Origin: DTU032 sp964346175 | GTDB lineage: Bacteria; Bacillota; Clostridia; Saccharofermentanales; DTU023 | NCBI GenBank assembly: GCA_964346175.1 | Contig: CAYFTG010000023.1 | Span: 1-19,886, forward strand | Reading direction: 5' to 3' | Length of the DNA: 19,886 nt | Part shown: positions 13,694 to 19,886 of the stretch, in pieces | Position numbering within the stretch: position 1 is the first letter of the stretch | How the letters are laid out: every line of letters starts with the position of its first letter | Position numbers and translations under genes: made by a program | The notes under the pieces: model-generated | The model's input: the letters and a program-made list of their open reading frames with translations, nothing else | What the model was told of the DNA's origin: nothing | Databases searched by the model: none

Positions 13694-14335
13694 CTACTTA
13701 TATTGTTCCATTGCGTAATCCAGAATTTCTTCATTTAAGGCTCCGGGAAAATATCCGACAACCGAGCCATCCGTATCAATAAAAAACGTAGTTGGCAAAG
13801 CGCTGACCGCATAGCTTCCAAATACAACACCCGTGTGGTCCATCAATGTAGGATATCCCAGTCCATTGTCTTCGATAAATTCCTTGAGTCCATCTTCATC
13901 CATTTCTCTGCTGAGAGCGTCATCGGAGGGATTCGCTACTCCGAGCAAAATTAAGTCCTCTTCATTCGCACCCTGCTCGAGATAATATTCTTGCAAGAGC
14001 GGAAGCTCGGCCTTACATGGCCCACACCAAGAGGCCCAGAAATTGAGAATTATTTTTTTGCCGAGATAATCAGAGAGTGTGTGCTCGACGCCATTCTGAT
14101 CCGTTAGCGTGAAGTCGGGAGCGAAAAGCTCCTCCGCCTCAGTCTCCCCATTTGCTTCCGTTTCAACTGCCGGTTCGCTGGGAGCATCTGTTTTTTCGCT
14201 CGTGCTCACTGACGGCTCCGACGGATTACTCGTGTCCGGATCACTATCAGTATTGGCGCAGGCTGCTAGAAATAGCGACAGTGCGAGCAGTAGAGTAAAG
14301 ATTTTTATTGATTTCATGCTAGTTTTCATTTTCAT
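13694..14335 (-). CDS. TlpA/ResA-like thioredoxin-fold lipoprotein
   Basis: 213 aa. Lipoprotein signal with lipobox LAAC (Cys26), an acidic Ser/Thr/Pro/Glu-rich linker (to about residue 70), then a thioredoxin-like domain of the AhpC/TSA-Redoxin type: FTLTDQNGVEHTLSDYLGKK, active site WCGPC (103-107), and the cis-Pro region ALPTTFFID. It should be a membrane-anchored extracellular thiol-disulfide reductant. The start at 14335 has a weak AGAAAG; the ATG two codons later is equally possible. It lies 52 bases after the ccdA gene on the same strand, the classic partnership in which CcdA supplies electrons to a TlpA/ResA-like protein. No cytochrome c genes are in the window. Confidence 0.9.
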   Translation of the reverse strand: MKMKTSMKSIKIFTLLLALSLFLAACANTDSDPDTSNPSEPSVSTSEKTDAPSEPAVETEANGETEAEELFAPDFTLTDQNGVEHTLSDYLGKKIILNFWASWCGPCKAELPLLQEYYLEQGANEEDLILLGVANPSDDALSREMDEDGLKEFIEDNGLGYPTLMDHTGVVFGSYAVSALPTTFFIDTDGSVVGYFPGALNEEILDYAMEQYK

Positions 14336-14387
14336 ATCTTTCTAAAAGCCTAGAATTTGCTACATGCAACTGCATGCGTTAGGCGGC

Positions 14388-15107
14388 TCAGGTGCCGATG
14401 GGCAGTGCTTGCAGAATCATATATACACCTATACCTACCATGAGCAGGCCACCAATGATTACTGCGTATTTCATTATTTTGGGTCTTTTTTTCAAAAAAC
14501 CGAGTATCTTTGTCGTAAATAAGCCCAAGAGCAGGAAGGGGATCACGAATCCGAGCGAATAAACAGCAAGCAAGAGAACGCTTTGAGCGCGAGTCGAGGC
14601 CCCGGCAGCCATAATGAGGACGCTGGTCAGGGTGGGTCCGACGCAGGGTGTCCAAGCAAAGCTGAAGGTAAAACCCATGATCAGGGCGGTCAGCGGATTC
14701 ATGCTCAATTTTTCTAAGGCGATGGGCAGACGTCTCTCTCGGGACAAGACTTTCGAGATGCCGAAAAAGTCCAGTTGATAGAGACCGAAGAGAAGGATAA
14801 TAATGCCGCCGACAAGCATAAAGATGTGACTGTAATTACTGAAAAACGTACCTACACCGGCCATAATCAAACCCAAGAGGAAAAAAGCAAAGCTGATCCC
14901 TAGAACAAAGAACAGCGTGTTCAGCATCACTTTTTTGCGCGGGTAAATTAGGCTGCCATCTTCAGCGACAGTGTAGGTTCCGCCCGCTAGGTAGCCCATA
15001 TAAACTGGGAGTAGCGGAAAGATGCAGGGCGAAAAAAAGCTGACAAGCCCTTGTATAAAGACAGTAAAAACAGGTACGCTAGGACTCATTTCGATTAGGG
15101 GTGGCAT
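14388..15107 (-). CDS. ccdA: CcdA-family transmembrane thiol-disulfide transporter
   Basis: 239 aa from ATG 15107, with AAAGGA about 7 bases upstream; 13 further upstream codons lack a site. It has six hydrophobic segments. The two redox Cys of the family are seen in SFFSPCIFPLLPVYMGYL (Cys28) and AWTPCVGPTLTSVL (Cys155), each next to Pro. CcdA moves electrons from cytoplasmic thioredoxin across the membrane to extracytoplasmic thioredoxin-like proteins, here surely the tlpA-like gene product encoded next. It is transcribed divergently from serS. Confidence 0.9.
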   Translation of the reverse strand: MPPLIEMSPSVPVFTVFIQGLVSFFSPCIFPLLPVYMGYLAGGTYTVAEDGSLIYPRKKVMLNTLFFVLGISFAFFLLGLIMAGVGTFFSNYSHIFMLVGGIIILLFGLYQLDFFGISKVLSRERRLPIALEKLSMNPLTALIMGFTFSFAWTPCVGPTLTSVLIMAAGASTRAQSVLLLAVYSLGFVIPFLLLGLFTTKILGFLKKRPKIMKYAVIIGGLLMVGIGVYMILQALPIGT

Positions 15108-15142
15108 ATCTTTTCCTTTACTAATAAGCAAAAACATTCTTA

Positions 15143-15172
15143 ACAATAGAGAGCATTCTATCGGTTATGCAA
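15143..15172 (-). promoter_or_regulatory. Possible promoter of ccdA-tlpA
   Basis: On the minus strand, TTGCAT (15172-15167), 18 bases, TATTGT (15148-15143), about 40 bases before the ccdA start. Both hexamers keep four of six consensus bases. Confidence 0.35.
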
Positions 15173-15251
15173 AAATTTTTCTCTCTCTGAGGAGCTTCTG
15201 TATCTTCTGAAACAACTGTTAAACTGACATGTCTTTGCCTAAGCAAGGGAT

Positions 15252-15283
15252 TTGACGCCTATATGATAGAATTAGCCTACATT
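15252..15283 (+). promoter_or_regulatory. Possible promoter of serS
   Basis: TTGACG (15252-15257) is a good -35, but the best -10-like words (TACATT at 15278) are at a poor spacing (20). No T-box leader (conserved GGTGGTACCGCG-type element) is seen between 15180 and 15308. Confidence 0.25.
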
Positions 15284-15308
15284 AGATAATTATATATGGA
15301 GGAGCCAG

Positions 15309-16589
15309 ATGTTAGATATCGTATACATTCGTAATAAGCCTGAAGAAGCAGCCGCGAGACTGGCCAAAAGAGGCGTCACAGTTGATTTTTCAGAATTTTT
15401 GGAAAAGGATGCAGAGCGTCGCTCTTTAATGCACACTACCGAAAACTTGAAAGCCGAGCGCAACAAGAAATCGGCCGAGATCCCGAAGCTGAAAAAAGAG
15501 GGTCAGGACACGAGCGAACTGCTGGCAGAGCTGAAACATCTTAGTGAGACGATCAGCAGCAATGACGAGAAAATCGACTTGATGCAACGGGAGCAAGAAG
15601 AATTCTTACAAGGACTACCCAACTTGCCTGCCGAAGACGTCGTTGCCGGCGGCAAGGAAGCCAATCAGGTTGTCCACACTTTCGGAGAACAAAGAGATTT
15701 CGATTTTGAACCCAAGCACCATGTTGACCTTCTGACCTCCTTAGGCATGATTGACTATGAACGCGGAGCCAAACTGTCCGGAAGCGGCTATTGGCTTTAT
15801 ACCGGTTTAGGTGCGCGCTTGGAATGGGCTTTGATCAACTATTTTGTCGACGCTCACCTGGCAGACGGTTACGAAATGGTCATGCCACCCTATTTACTGA
15901 ATTATGATGCCGGATACGCTGCCGGGCAATTCCCCAAGTTCCTCGGCGATATCTTCGAGATCCGCAGCAATGACGATAATTTCCGCTTCCTCTTACCCAC
16001 AGCTGAAACTGCGTTGGTAAATTACCATCGCGATGAAATCATGGCCGAGGAAGATTTGCCCCACAAGCTTTTCGCTTACACTGCTTGTTTCCGTCGGGAA
16101 GCAGGATCGCACGGAGCAAATGAACGCGGCATGATTCGCGGCCATCAGTTTAATAAGGTAGAAATGTTCCAGTTTTCAAAACCTGAAGACTCAGATGCGG
16201 CGCTGGATGAGCTAGTGAAAAAGGCTTGCGCTTTGGTTGAGGGTTTGGGACTGCATTATCAGTTAGTCAAGCTCGCAGCTGGAGATATTGGAGCAGCAAT
16301 GAAGAAAACCTATGACGTCGAGATCTGGATCCCGAGCATGGGTGGCTACAAGGAAGTCAGCTCTGTCTCTAATGCCGGTGACTATCAGGCCAGACGCGGT
16401 AATGTTCGCTTCCGACGCGCAGCAGACGGTAAAGTTGAATTCGCTGACACGCTTAATGGTTCCGGTCTAGCTACCTCACGTGTAATGCCCGCCATCGCGG
16501 AACAATACCAGCAGGCTGATGGCAGCATCATCGTACCTGAGGTATTGCGTCCCTACATGGGCGGCATTGACATCATTCGTCCACTGTAA
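15309..16589 (+). CDS. serS: Seryl-tRNA synthetase
   Basis: 426 aa, full length for bacterial SerRS. It charges tRNA-Ser (and tRNA-Sec where present) with serine. The N-terminal long coiled-coil arm that contacts the tRNA spans about residues 28-105 (charged heptads such as LKAERNKKSAEIPKLKKEGQ). The class II core follows: LLPTAETALVNYH; motif 2 region FRREAGSHGANERGMIRGHQ with FNKVEMF; the serine-pocket region EVSSVSNAGDYQARR; and motif 3 near LNGSGLATSRVMPAIAEQYQ. ATG 15309 has GGAGGAG 5-6 bases upstream. The YigZ-like gene follows after 32 bases, probably co-transcribed. Confidence 0.97.
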   Translation: MLDIVYIRNKPEEAAARLAKRGVTVDFSEFLEKDAERRSLMHTTENLKAERNKKSAEIPKLKKEGQDTSELLAELKHLSETISSNDEKIDLMQREQEEFLQGLPNLPAEDVVAGGKEANQVVHTFGEQRDFDFEPKHHVDLLTSLGMIDYERGAKLSGSGYWLYTGLGARLEWALINYFVDAHLADGYEMVMPPYLLNYDAGYAAGQFPKFLGDIFEIRSNDDNFRFLLPTAETALVNYHRDEIMAEEDLPHKLFAYTACFRREAGSHGANERGMIRGHQFNKVEMFQFSKPEDSDAALDELVKKACALVEGLGLHYQLVKLAAGDIGAAMKKTYDVEIWIPSMGGYKEVSSVSNAGDYQARRGNVRFRRAADGKVEFADTLNGSGLATSRVMPAIAEQYQQADGSIIVPEVLRPYMGGIDIIRPL

Positions 16590-16621
16590 GAAGACCGTGC
16601 AAACGACAGCTGGGGGCTGTG

Positions 16622-17254
16622 ATGCAGGATGAATCATATATTTCAATTGCCCGCGAGGCCAGCTGGGAATGCACGATAAAGCGCTCCCGCTTTATTGGCA
16701 TTTGCGCTCCGATAGTATCCGAAGAAGATGCCGGTCTTTTTCTGGATGGCATGCGCGAAAAATACCCGGCTGCTCGCCATTATGTATACGCTTGGAAAAC
16801 AAACAGCCCCTATTTGATTCAGAAGTATTCCGACGATGGCGAGCCTCAAGGCACCGGCGGTCGACCGGTCTTGGATATATTAGAGAATGCGAACATAGAC
16901 CGCGGAGCGATTTGCGTCGTACGCTACTTTGGCGGCATACTTCTGGGCACCGGTGGCTTGGCCCGCGCTTACTCGCAGGCAGCAGCAGGCGCGCTAGATG
17001 AAGCCGGGATAAAGCAATATCGACGCTATCATCTCTTCTCGCTTGAAGTCGACTACAGTGTCTACGATAAATTGAACGCCCGCTTGGAAGCTGCAGCCTT
17101 TTATCAGGATGAGGCTGAATTTACTTCCAAAGTAAAGCTAGTCGTAGGCGCTAACACAGAGAGGGTAGAGGAACTGCACTTGCTCGTACAAGATTTGACT
17201 GCCGGCAGCGGCAAACTTCAAGCTCTGTGTGAACGTTTTTTGCCCGTCCCTTAA
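16622..17254 (+). CDS. YigZ/IMPACT (UPF0029) family protein
   Basis: 210 aa from ATG 16622, with GGGGG 5 bases upstream; a GTG one codon earlier is possible. The N-terminal UPF0029 (Impact) domain is clear: IKRSRFIG, ARHYVYAWK, SDDGEPQGTGGRPVLDILEN and VVRYFGGILLGTGGLARAYSQA. The C-terminal part (about 140-210) fits the DUF1949 ferredoxin-like domain that usually follows. The family is widespread and its bacterial function is not settled; related eukaryotic IMPACT binds Gcn1 in translation control. Its place between serS and yebC agrees with a translation-linked housekeeping role, but that is inference. Confidence 0.92.
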   Translation: MQDESYISIAREASWECTIKRSRFIGICAPIVSEEDAGLFLDGMREKYPAARHYVYAWKTNSPYLIQKYSDDGEPQGTGGRPVLDILENANIDRGAICVVRYFGGILLGTGGLARAYSQAAAGALDEAGIKQYRRYHLFSLEVDYSVYDKLNARLEAAAFYQDEAEFTSKVKLVVGANTERVEELHLLVQDLTAGSGKLQALCERFLPVP

Positions 17255-17280
17255 ACAAGTCCTTATATGTAGAATATAAT
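17251..17280 (+). promoter_or_regulatory. Possible promoter of the yebC-family gene
   Basis: A perfect -10 TATAAT (17275-17280) lies 54 bases before ATG. The best -35 at 18 bases is TTAAAC, a poor match, so the call rests on the -10. Confidence 0.4.
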
Positions 17281-17333
17281 GTAAATATATATATAGTAAT
17301 TTTTCAACTTAATCTTAGAGAGGTGGTAGCTAA

Positions 17334-18068
17334 ATGGCCGGTCACTCCAAATGGAACAATATAAAACGTCGCAAAGCGACGGAAGATAATAAACGTGGGA
17401 AAATATTCTCCAAATTTGGCAAGGAAATTCAGGTTGCTGTACGCGAGGGTGGCCCCGATCCGGAGCAAAATTCTCGTTTGAGAGATATTATCACTCGAGC
17501 CAAAAGCTCCAACATGCCTAACGACAATATCCAGCGCTCTATCGACAAAGCAGCAGGAGATGCCGATTCCGGGAAACTTATTGAGATCATATACGAAGGC
17601 TATGGTCCCGGCGGTATTGCTGTGATGGTACGGGCACTGTCAGAGAACCGTAACCGCACAGCAGGGGATGTCAGACATATTTTCGATAAATACGGCGGCA
17701 ATCTTGGCACTGACGGCAGTGCGGCTTTCCTTTTTGAAAGAAAAGGTAGCATCATCATTGAACGTGAAAACATCGCTGACGAGGATGAGCTTCTCATGCT
17801 GGCCCTCGATGCGGGAGCTGAAGACATCGACCTGGATAACGAGAACATCGTTGATATCATGACGACTCCCCAGGATTACGATGCTGTGACAAAGGTAATC
17901 TCCCAGCACTATGAGGTTTTAGAGCAGAGTCTGGGTCCAGTACCTTTGACCTGGAATAAACTGTCTGACCCTGACCAGATTACTCAAATGGAGAATTTGA
18001 TTGAAAAACTGGAAGACAACGACGACGTTCAGGATGTGTACCACAATTGGGATCAGGACGAAGAATAG
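17334..18068 (+). CDS. YebC/PmpR family transcription factor / translation regulator
   Basis: 244 aa, typical length. The N-terminus MAGHSKWNNIKRRKATEDNK and the following KIFSKFGKEIQVAVREGG, SRLRDIITRAKSSNMPNDNI and GYGPGGIAVMVRALSENRNR are diagnostic for the family. YebC/PmpR proteins are described as DNA-binding regulators and, in more recent work, as ribosome-associated factors easing translation of proline stretches. Which role applies here cannot be read from sequence. Start supported by GAGGTGG about 8 bases upstream. The P-loop/Asp23-like gene follows after 35 bases. Confidence 0.95.
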   Translation: MAGHSKWNNIKRRKATEDNKRGKIFSKFGKEIQVAVREGGPDPEQNSRLRDIITRAKSSNMPNDNIQRSIDKAAGDADSGKLIEIIYEGYGPGGIAVMVRALSENRNRTAGDVRHIFDKYGGNLGTDGSAAFLFERKGSIIIERENIADEDELLMLALDAGAEDIDLDNENIVDIMTTPQDYDAVTKVISQHYEVLEQSLGPVPLTWNKLSDPDQITQMENLIEKLEDNDDVQDVYHNWDQDEE

Positions 18069-18103
18069 CCCTGGCTGCACAGGCCATCACTTCGGGTGAT
18101 TAA

Positions 18104-19276
18104 ATGTTTAAGTGGTTCAGACGCAGAAGAAAATCCACACAGGAAAAGCAAGAGGCTTCTCCACGGAGCTTGAGATCCGTCGATGAAGAGAAGCTGTCAG
18201 CTGATGCTGTCAAACATATCGAAAAATCTGTTGAAGAAAAAGAACAAGCCGACCCTACAGAAGAACTGGCACCCTTTTTTAACCCTTTCGGACGTATCGC
18301 CGATGCCGTTCTGACACAGATTACTGAACGAGAACGAGCTTATGAGGAGCGCACCCAAGCAGAGGTGCGGCAACAACTGGCAAACATCGCTGTCATCTCT
18401 TTTGTTGGGCAAAGCGGCAGCGGCAAAAGCACCGCCGCCATTCGTATTGCTAGAGAATACCGTATTGAATATATCATCGACGACGGTCTTCTGATTCATG
18501 GCAGCACCATCGTCGCCGGAACTTCGGCCAAACGAGCAGAAACCAAAATCGAATCGGTGCGCCGCGCTATTTTTGACGATCCCAGTCGTGCCGAAACCAT
18601 GAGGCGAGCTCTCAGCGAGCACATGCCGCCTGCACTGATGATCATTGGCACCTCTGACGCCATGCTGGAGAAAATCTGCAATCATCTCTGGCTCAACCAA
18701 CCTGCGATCAAGCTGCGGATTGAAGACGTCACCACAGAAGAAGAGCGCAATCAGGCACGTCAAACTCGCCTCTCACAAGGCAAGCACACCATACCTGTTC
18801 CCAGTATGGAAATTAAGCACGACTTCTCCGGCTATTTCACGGAGCCACTTCAGAAATTACGGCAGCGTTTTGACCGCAGCTCCAGCTATCAATCAGGGGC
18901 GACGGAAGTGGATCGTACGGTCGTCCGCCCTACTTTCTCCACGCTCGGGAACTTCTCGATTTCAGATGAAGCCATGAAAAACTTGATCAACCTCTTGGCT
19001 CTGCGCGTTGAAGGCGTCGAGTTGGTCGTCGACTCCAAAGTCCGCAAGGAATCCCACGGCATTATCATCAATCTGGACCTGTCCATTTTTTACGGCTCGT
19101 CTACACAGGAAATGTTAGCTGAAGTTCAAGCAGCCGTCAGCGAAGGAGTAGAGTTTTATACTTCAATTAATGTCTTGGCGATTAATGTCCGTGCGATGAG
19201 GGTTGCGAAACAACACAGCAAAGAATCTCTTGACGCTATGCAAGCCAATCCGGAGTATGAGCCCGGGAAATATTAA
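18104..19276 (+). CDS. P-loop ATPase fused to an Asp23/Gls24-like domain, function unknown
   Basis: 390 aa. A very basic N-terminus (MFKWFRRRRKS) and an acidic, helical linker lead to a P-loop domain: Walker A GQSGSGKST (102-110) after strand IAVISFV, then YIIDDGLLIHGS (123-134), with PALMIIGTSD (176-185) as a second core strand. Residues about 282-366 look like Asp23/Gls24 (alkaline shock protein) by eye: NFSISDEAMKNLINLLALRV, EGVELVVDSKV, IIINLDLSIFYGSS, then a long helix and the strand INVLAINVRAMRV. The two families are usually separate proteins. It lies 35 bases after the yebC-family gene. The upstream site is a weak GGGTGA. It probably binds a nucleotide; whether it is an ATPase, GTPase or kinase is unknown. 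Confidence 0.75.
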   Translation: MFKWFRRRRKSTQEKQEASPRSLRSVDEEKLSADAVKHIEKSVEEKEQADPTEELAPFFNPFGRIADAVLTQITERERAYEERTQAEVRQQLANIAVISFVGQSGSGKSTAAIRIAREYRIEYIIDDGLLIHGSTIVAGTSAKRAETKIESVRRAIFDDPSRAETMRRALSEHMPPALMIIGTSDAMLEKICNHLWLNQPAIKLRIEDVTTEEERNQARQTRLSQGKHTIPVPSMEIKHDFSGYFTEPLQKLRQRFDRSSSYQSGATEVDRTVVRPTFSTLGNFSISDEAMKNLINLLALRVEGVELVVDSKVRKESHGIIINLDLSIFYGSSTQEMLAEVQAAVSEGVEFYTSINVLAINVRAMRVAKQHSKESLDAMQANPEYEPGKY

Positions 19277-19701
19277 GGCTTGACGTCCTTCCCCTTATTC
19301 CCATCGTCCCCCTCACGAAATAAATCCTTTGCCTTGACTTGACCCTCCGCTACCTGCAGCAGGTCAGCGCCTTCACTTAATAATTTCCTCAACGATTTAA
19401 CATCCATGGGGTAACGATAAATCAAGTTAGTGCGACCCAAAAGGAAGTCGGTAGACACATTGTAGTAATCAGCTAGCGAGGATAGTATGCGCAGATCAGG
19501 CATCCTATAGGCGCGTTCATAATTAGAATAGGTACGAGAACTTACATTCACAGCATTAGCAACATCCTCCTGCCGCAGCTTCCTTTCGTTACGAAGGAGA
19601 CGCAGTCGATGTGCAAAAACACGCTGAGTATCAGAGTCCGCCCTATTCATAACGTGATTATGCTGAGCTGAGGATTGAAATATCAAGAATAAATCCGCCA
19701 T
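19273..19701 (-). CDS. XRE-family transcriptional regulator
   Basis: 142 aa from the first ATG. A Cro/C1-type helix-turn-helix spans about residues 28-88: FAHRLRLLRNERKLRQEDVA, NAVNVSSRTYSNYERAYRMP, then DLRILSSLADYYNVSTDFLLGRT, all typical. The hydrophilic C-terminal 50 residues look like a short regulatory tail. The start is uncertain: GGAGG touches ATG 19701 with no spacing, and the in-frame ATG at 19650 has no site. The gene converges on the P-loop/Asp23-like gene and the two share a TTAA at their stops. Palindromes in the upstream region may be its own operators. Target genes unknown. Confidence 0.85.
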   Translation of the reverse strand: MADLFLIFQSSAQHNHVMNRADSDTQRVFAHRLRLLRNERKLRQEDVANAVNVSSRTYSNYERAYRMPDLRILSSLADYYNVSTDFLLGRTNLIYRYPMDVKSLRKLLSEGADLLQVAEGQVKAKDLFREGDDGNKGKDVKP

Positions 19702-19787
19702 CCTCCGAATAGGAGAATATCTAAGATGTCGCTTGGCGTTTTATAGGGATGATATTGATTCTGCAGAAAATTTATTTAGCGATAACA

Positions 19788-19805
19788 TTAGGCGAATTTG
19801 CCTAA
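19788..19805. promoter_or_regulatory. 18-bp operator-like palindrome upstream of the XRE gene
   Basis: TTAGGC-GAATTT-GCCTAA: perfect 6-bp arms with a near-symmetrical centre, typical in size for a dimeric XRE repressor. On the plus strand an A run follows, so a short terminator-like stem for minus-strand transcription cannot be excluded. Confidence 0.45.
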
Positions 19806-19821
19806 AAAACCGAGCAATAAT

Positions 19822-19837
19822 CAGTTGCAGCCAACTG
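19822..19837. promoter_or_regulatory. Second palindrome upstream of the XRE gene
   Basis: CAGTTG-CAGC-CAACTG, perfect 6-bp arms extended by AATAA/TTATT with one bulged base (about 19816-19842). It lies 16 bases before a TTGACA on the plus strand, so it may be an operator in a divergent control region. Confidence 0.45.
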
Positions 19838-19852
19838 TTATTCACTTGTATC

Positions 19853-19881
19853 TTGACAGCCAGAGTGTTGTATCATAAATA
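19853..19881 (+). promoter_or_regulatory. Promoter reading out of the window
   Basis: TTGACA (19853-19858), 17 bases, TAAATA (19876-19881). The -35 is perfect and the -10 is weak. It would drive a plus-strand gene beyond the window, divergent from the XRE gene. Confidence 0.4.
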
Positions 19882-19886
19882 TTAGT

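Noticed and set aside
15180..15308. T-box leader for serS
   Set aside because: The conserved T-box sequence and a terminator/antiterminator pair are missing.

Overview
The window looks like a piece of a Clostridia-type (low-GC Gram-positive) chromosome. The Shine-Dalgarno sites are strong (GGAGG), the tRNAs encode their CCA end, the lipoproteins have Gram-positive style lipoboxes, and the conserved housekeeping genes (serS, yebC/pmpR, ccdA-tlpA) and ABC genes read as Firmicutes. No species call is possible from the sequence alone. The window divides into an accessory left third (1 to about 5890) and a chromosomal backbone (about 5890 to the end).

Left third. Two short minus-strand genes encode exported proteins (a secreted protein and a lipoprotein, both unrecognised). 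Then comes what looks like the right end of an integrative element with Tn916/Tn1549-like order. It holds a 57-aa basic protein behind a promoter that carries a near-consensus Gram-positive LexA (SOS) box, a short leader ORF inside an attenuator-like array of hairpins, a sigma-70 region-4-like regulator, about 560 bp of mosaic sequence without a convincing gene, a solo MazF-type toxin gene overlapping an excisionase-like gene, and a tyrosine integrase. The integrase reads toward a complete tRNA-Arg(CCT). Next to this is the 5' half of a second, different tRNA-Arg(CCT) that stops at the anticodon arm, which suggests that integration split one tRNA. The left end of the element is not recognisable here, and no relaxase or conjugation gene is in the window.

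Backbone. After tRNA-Val(TAC) come an AI-2E-family permease and then a four-gene operon on the minus strand: DUF3798-type lipoprotein, two-domain ABC ATPase, and two permeases of the simple-sugar/BMP transporter type. The operon has a textbook sigma-A promoter with an inverted-repeat operator candidate and a long structured leader. Upstream, also on the minus strand, is a ccdA-tlpA pair for moving reducing power out of the cell. On the plus strand run serS, a YigZ/IMPACT-family gene, a yebC/pmpR-family regulator and a protein that joins a P-loop domain to an Asp23-like domain. An XRE-family regulator converges on the last of these, with overlapping stop codons.

The most notable items are the split-tRNA/element junction, the SOS box and attenuator at the element's regulatory genes, the P-loop/Asp23 fusion, and the DUF3798 transporter operon, whose first-permease gene carries an internal duplication.
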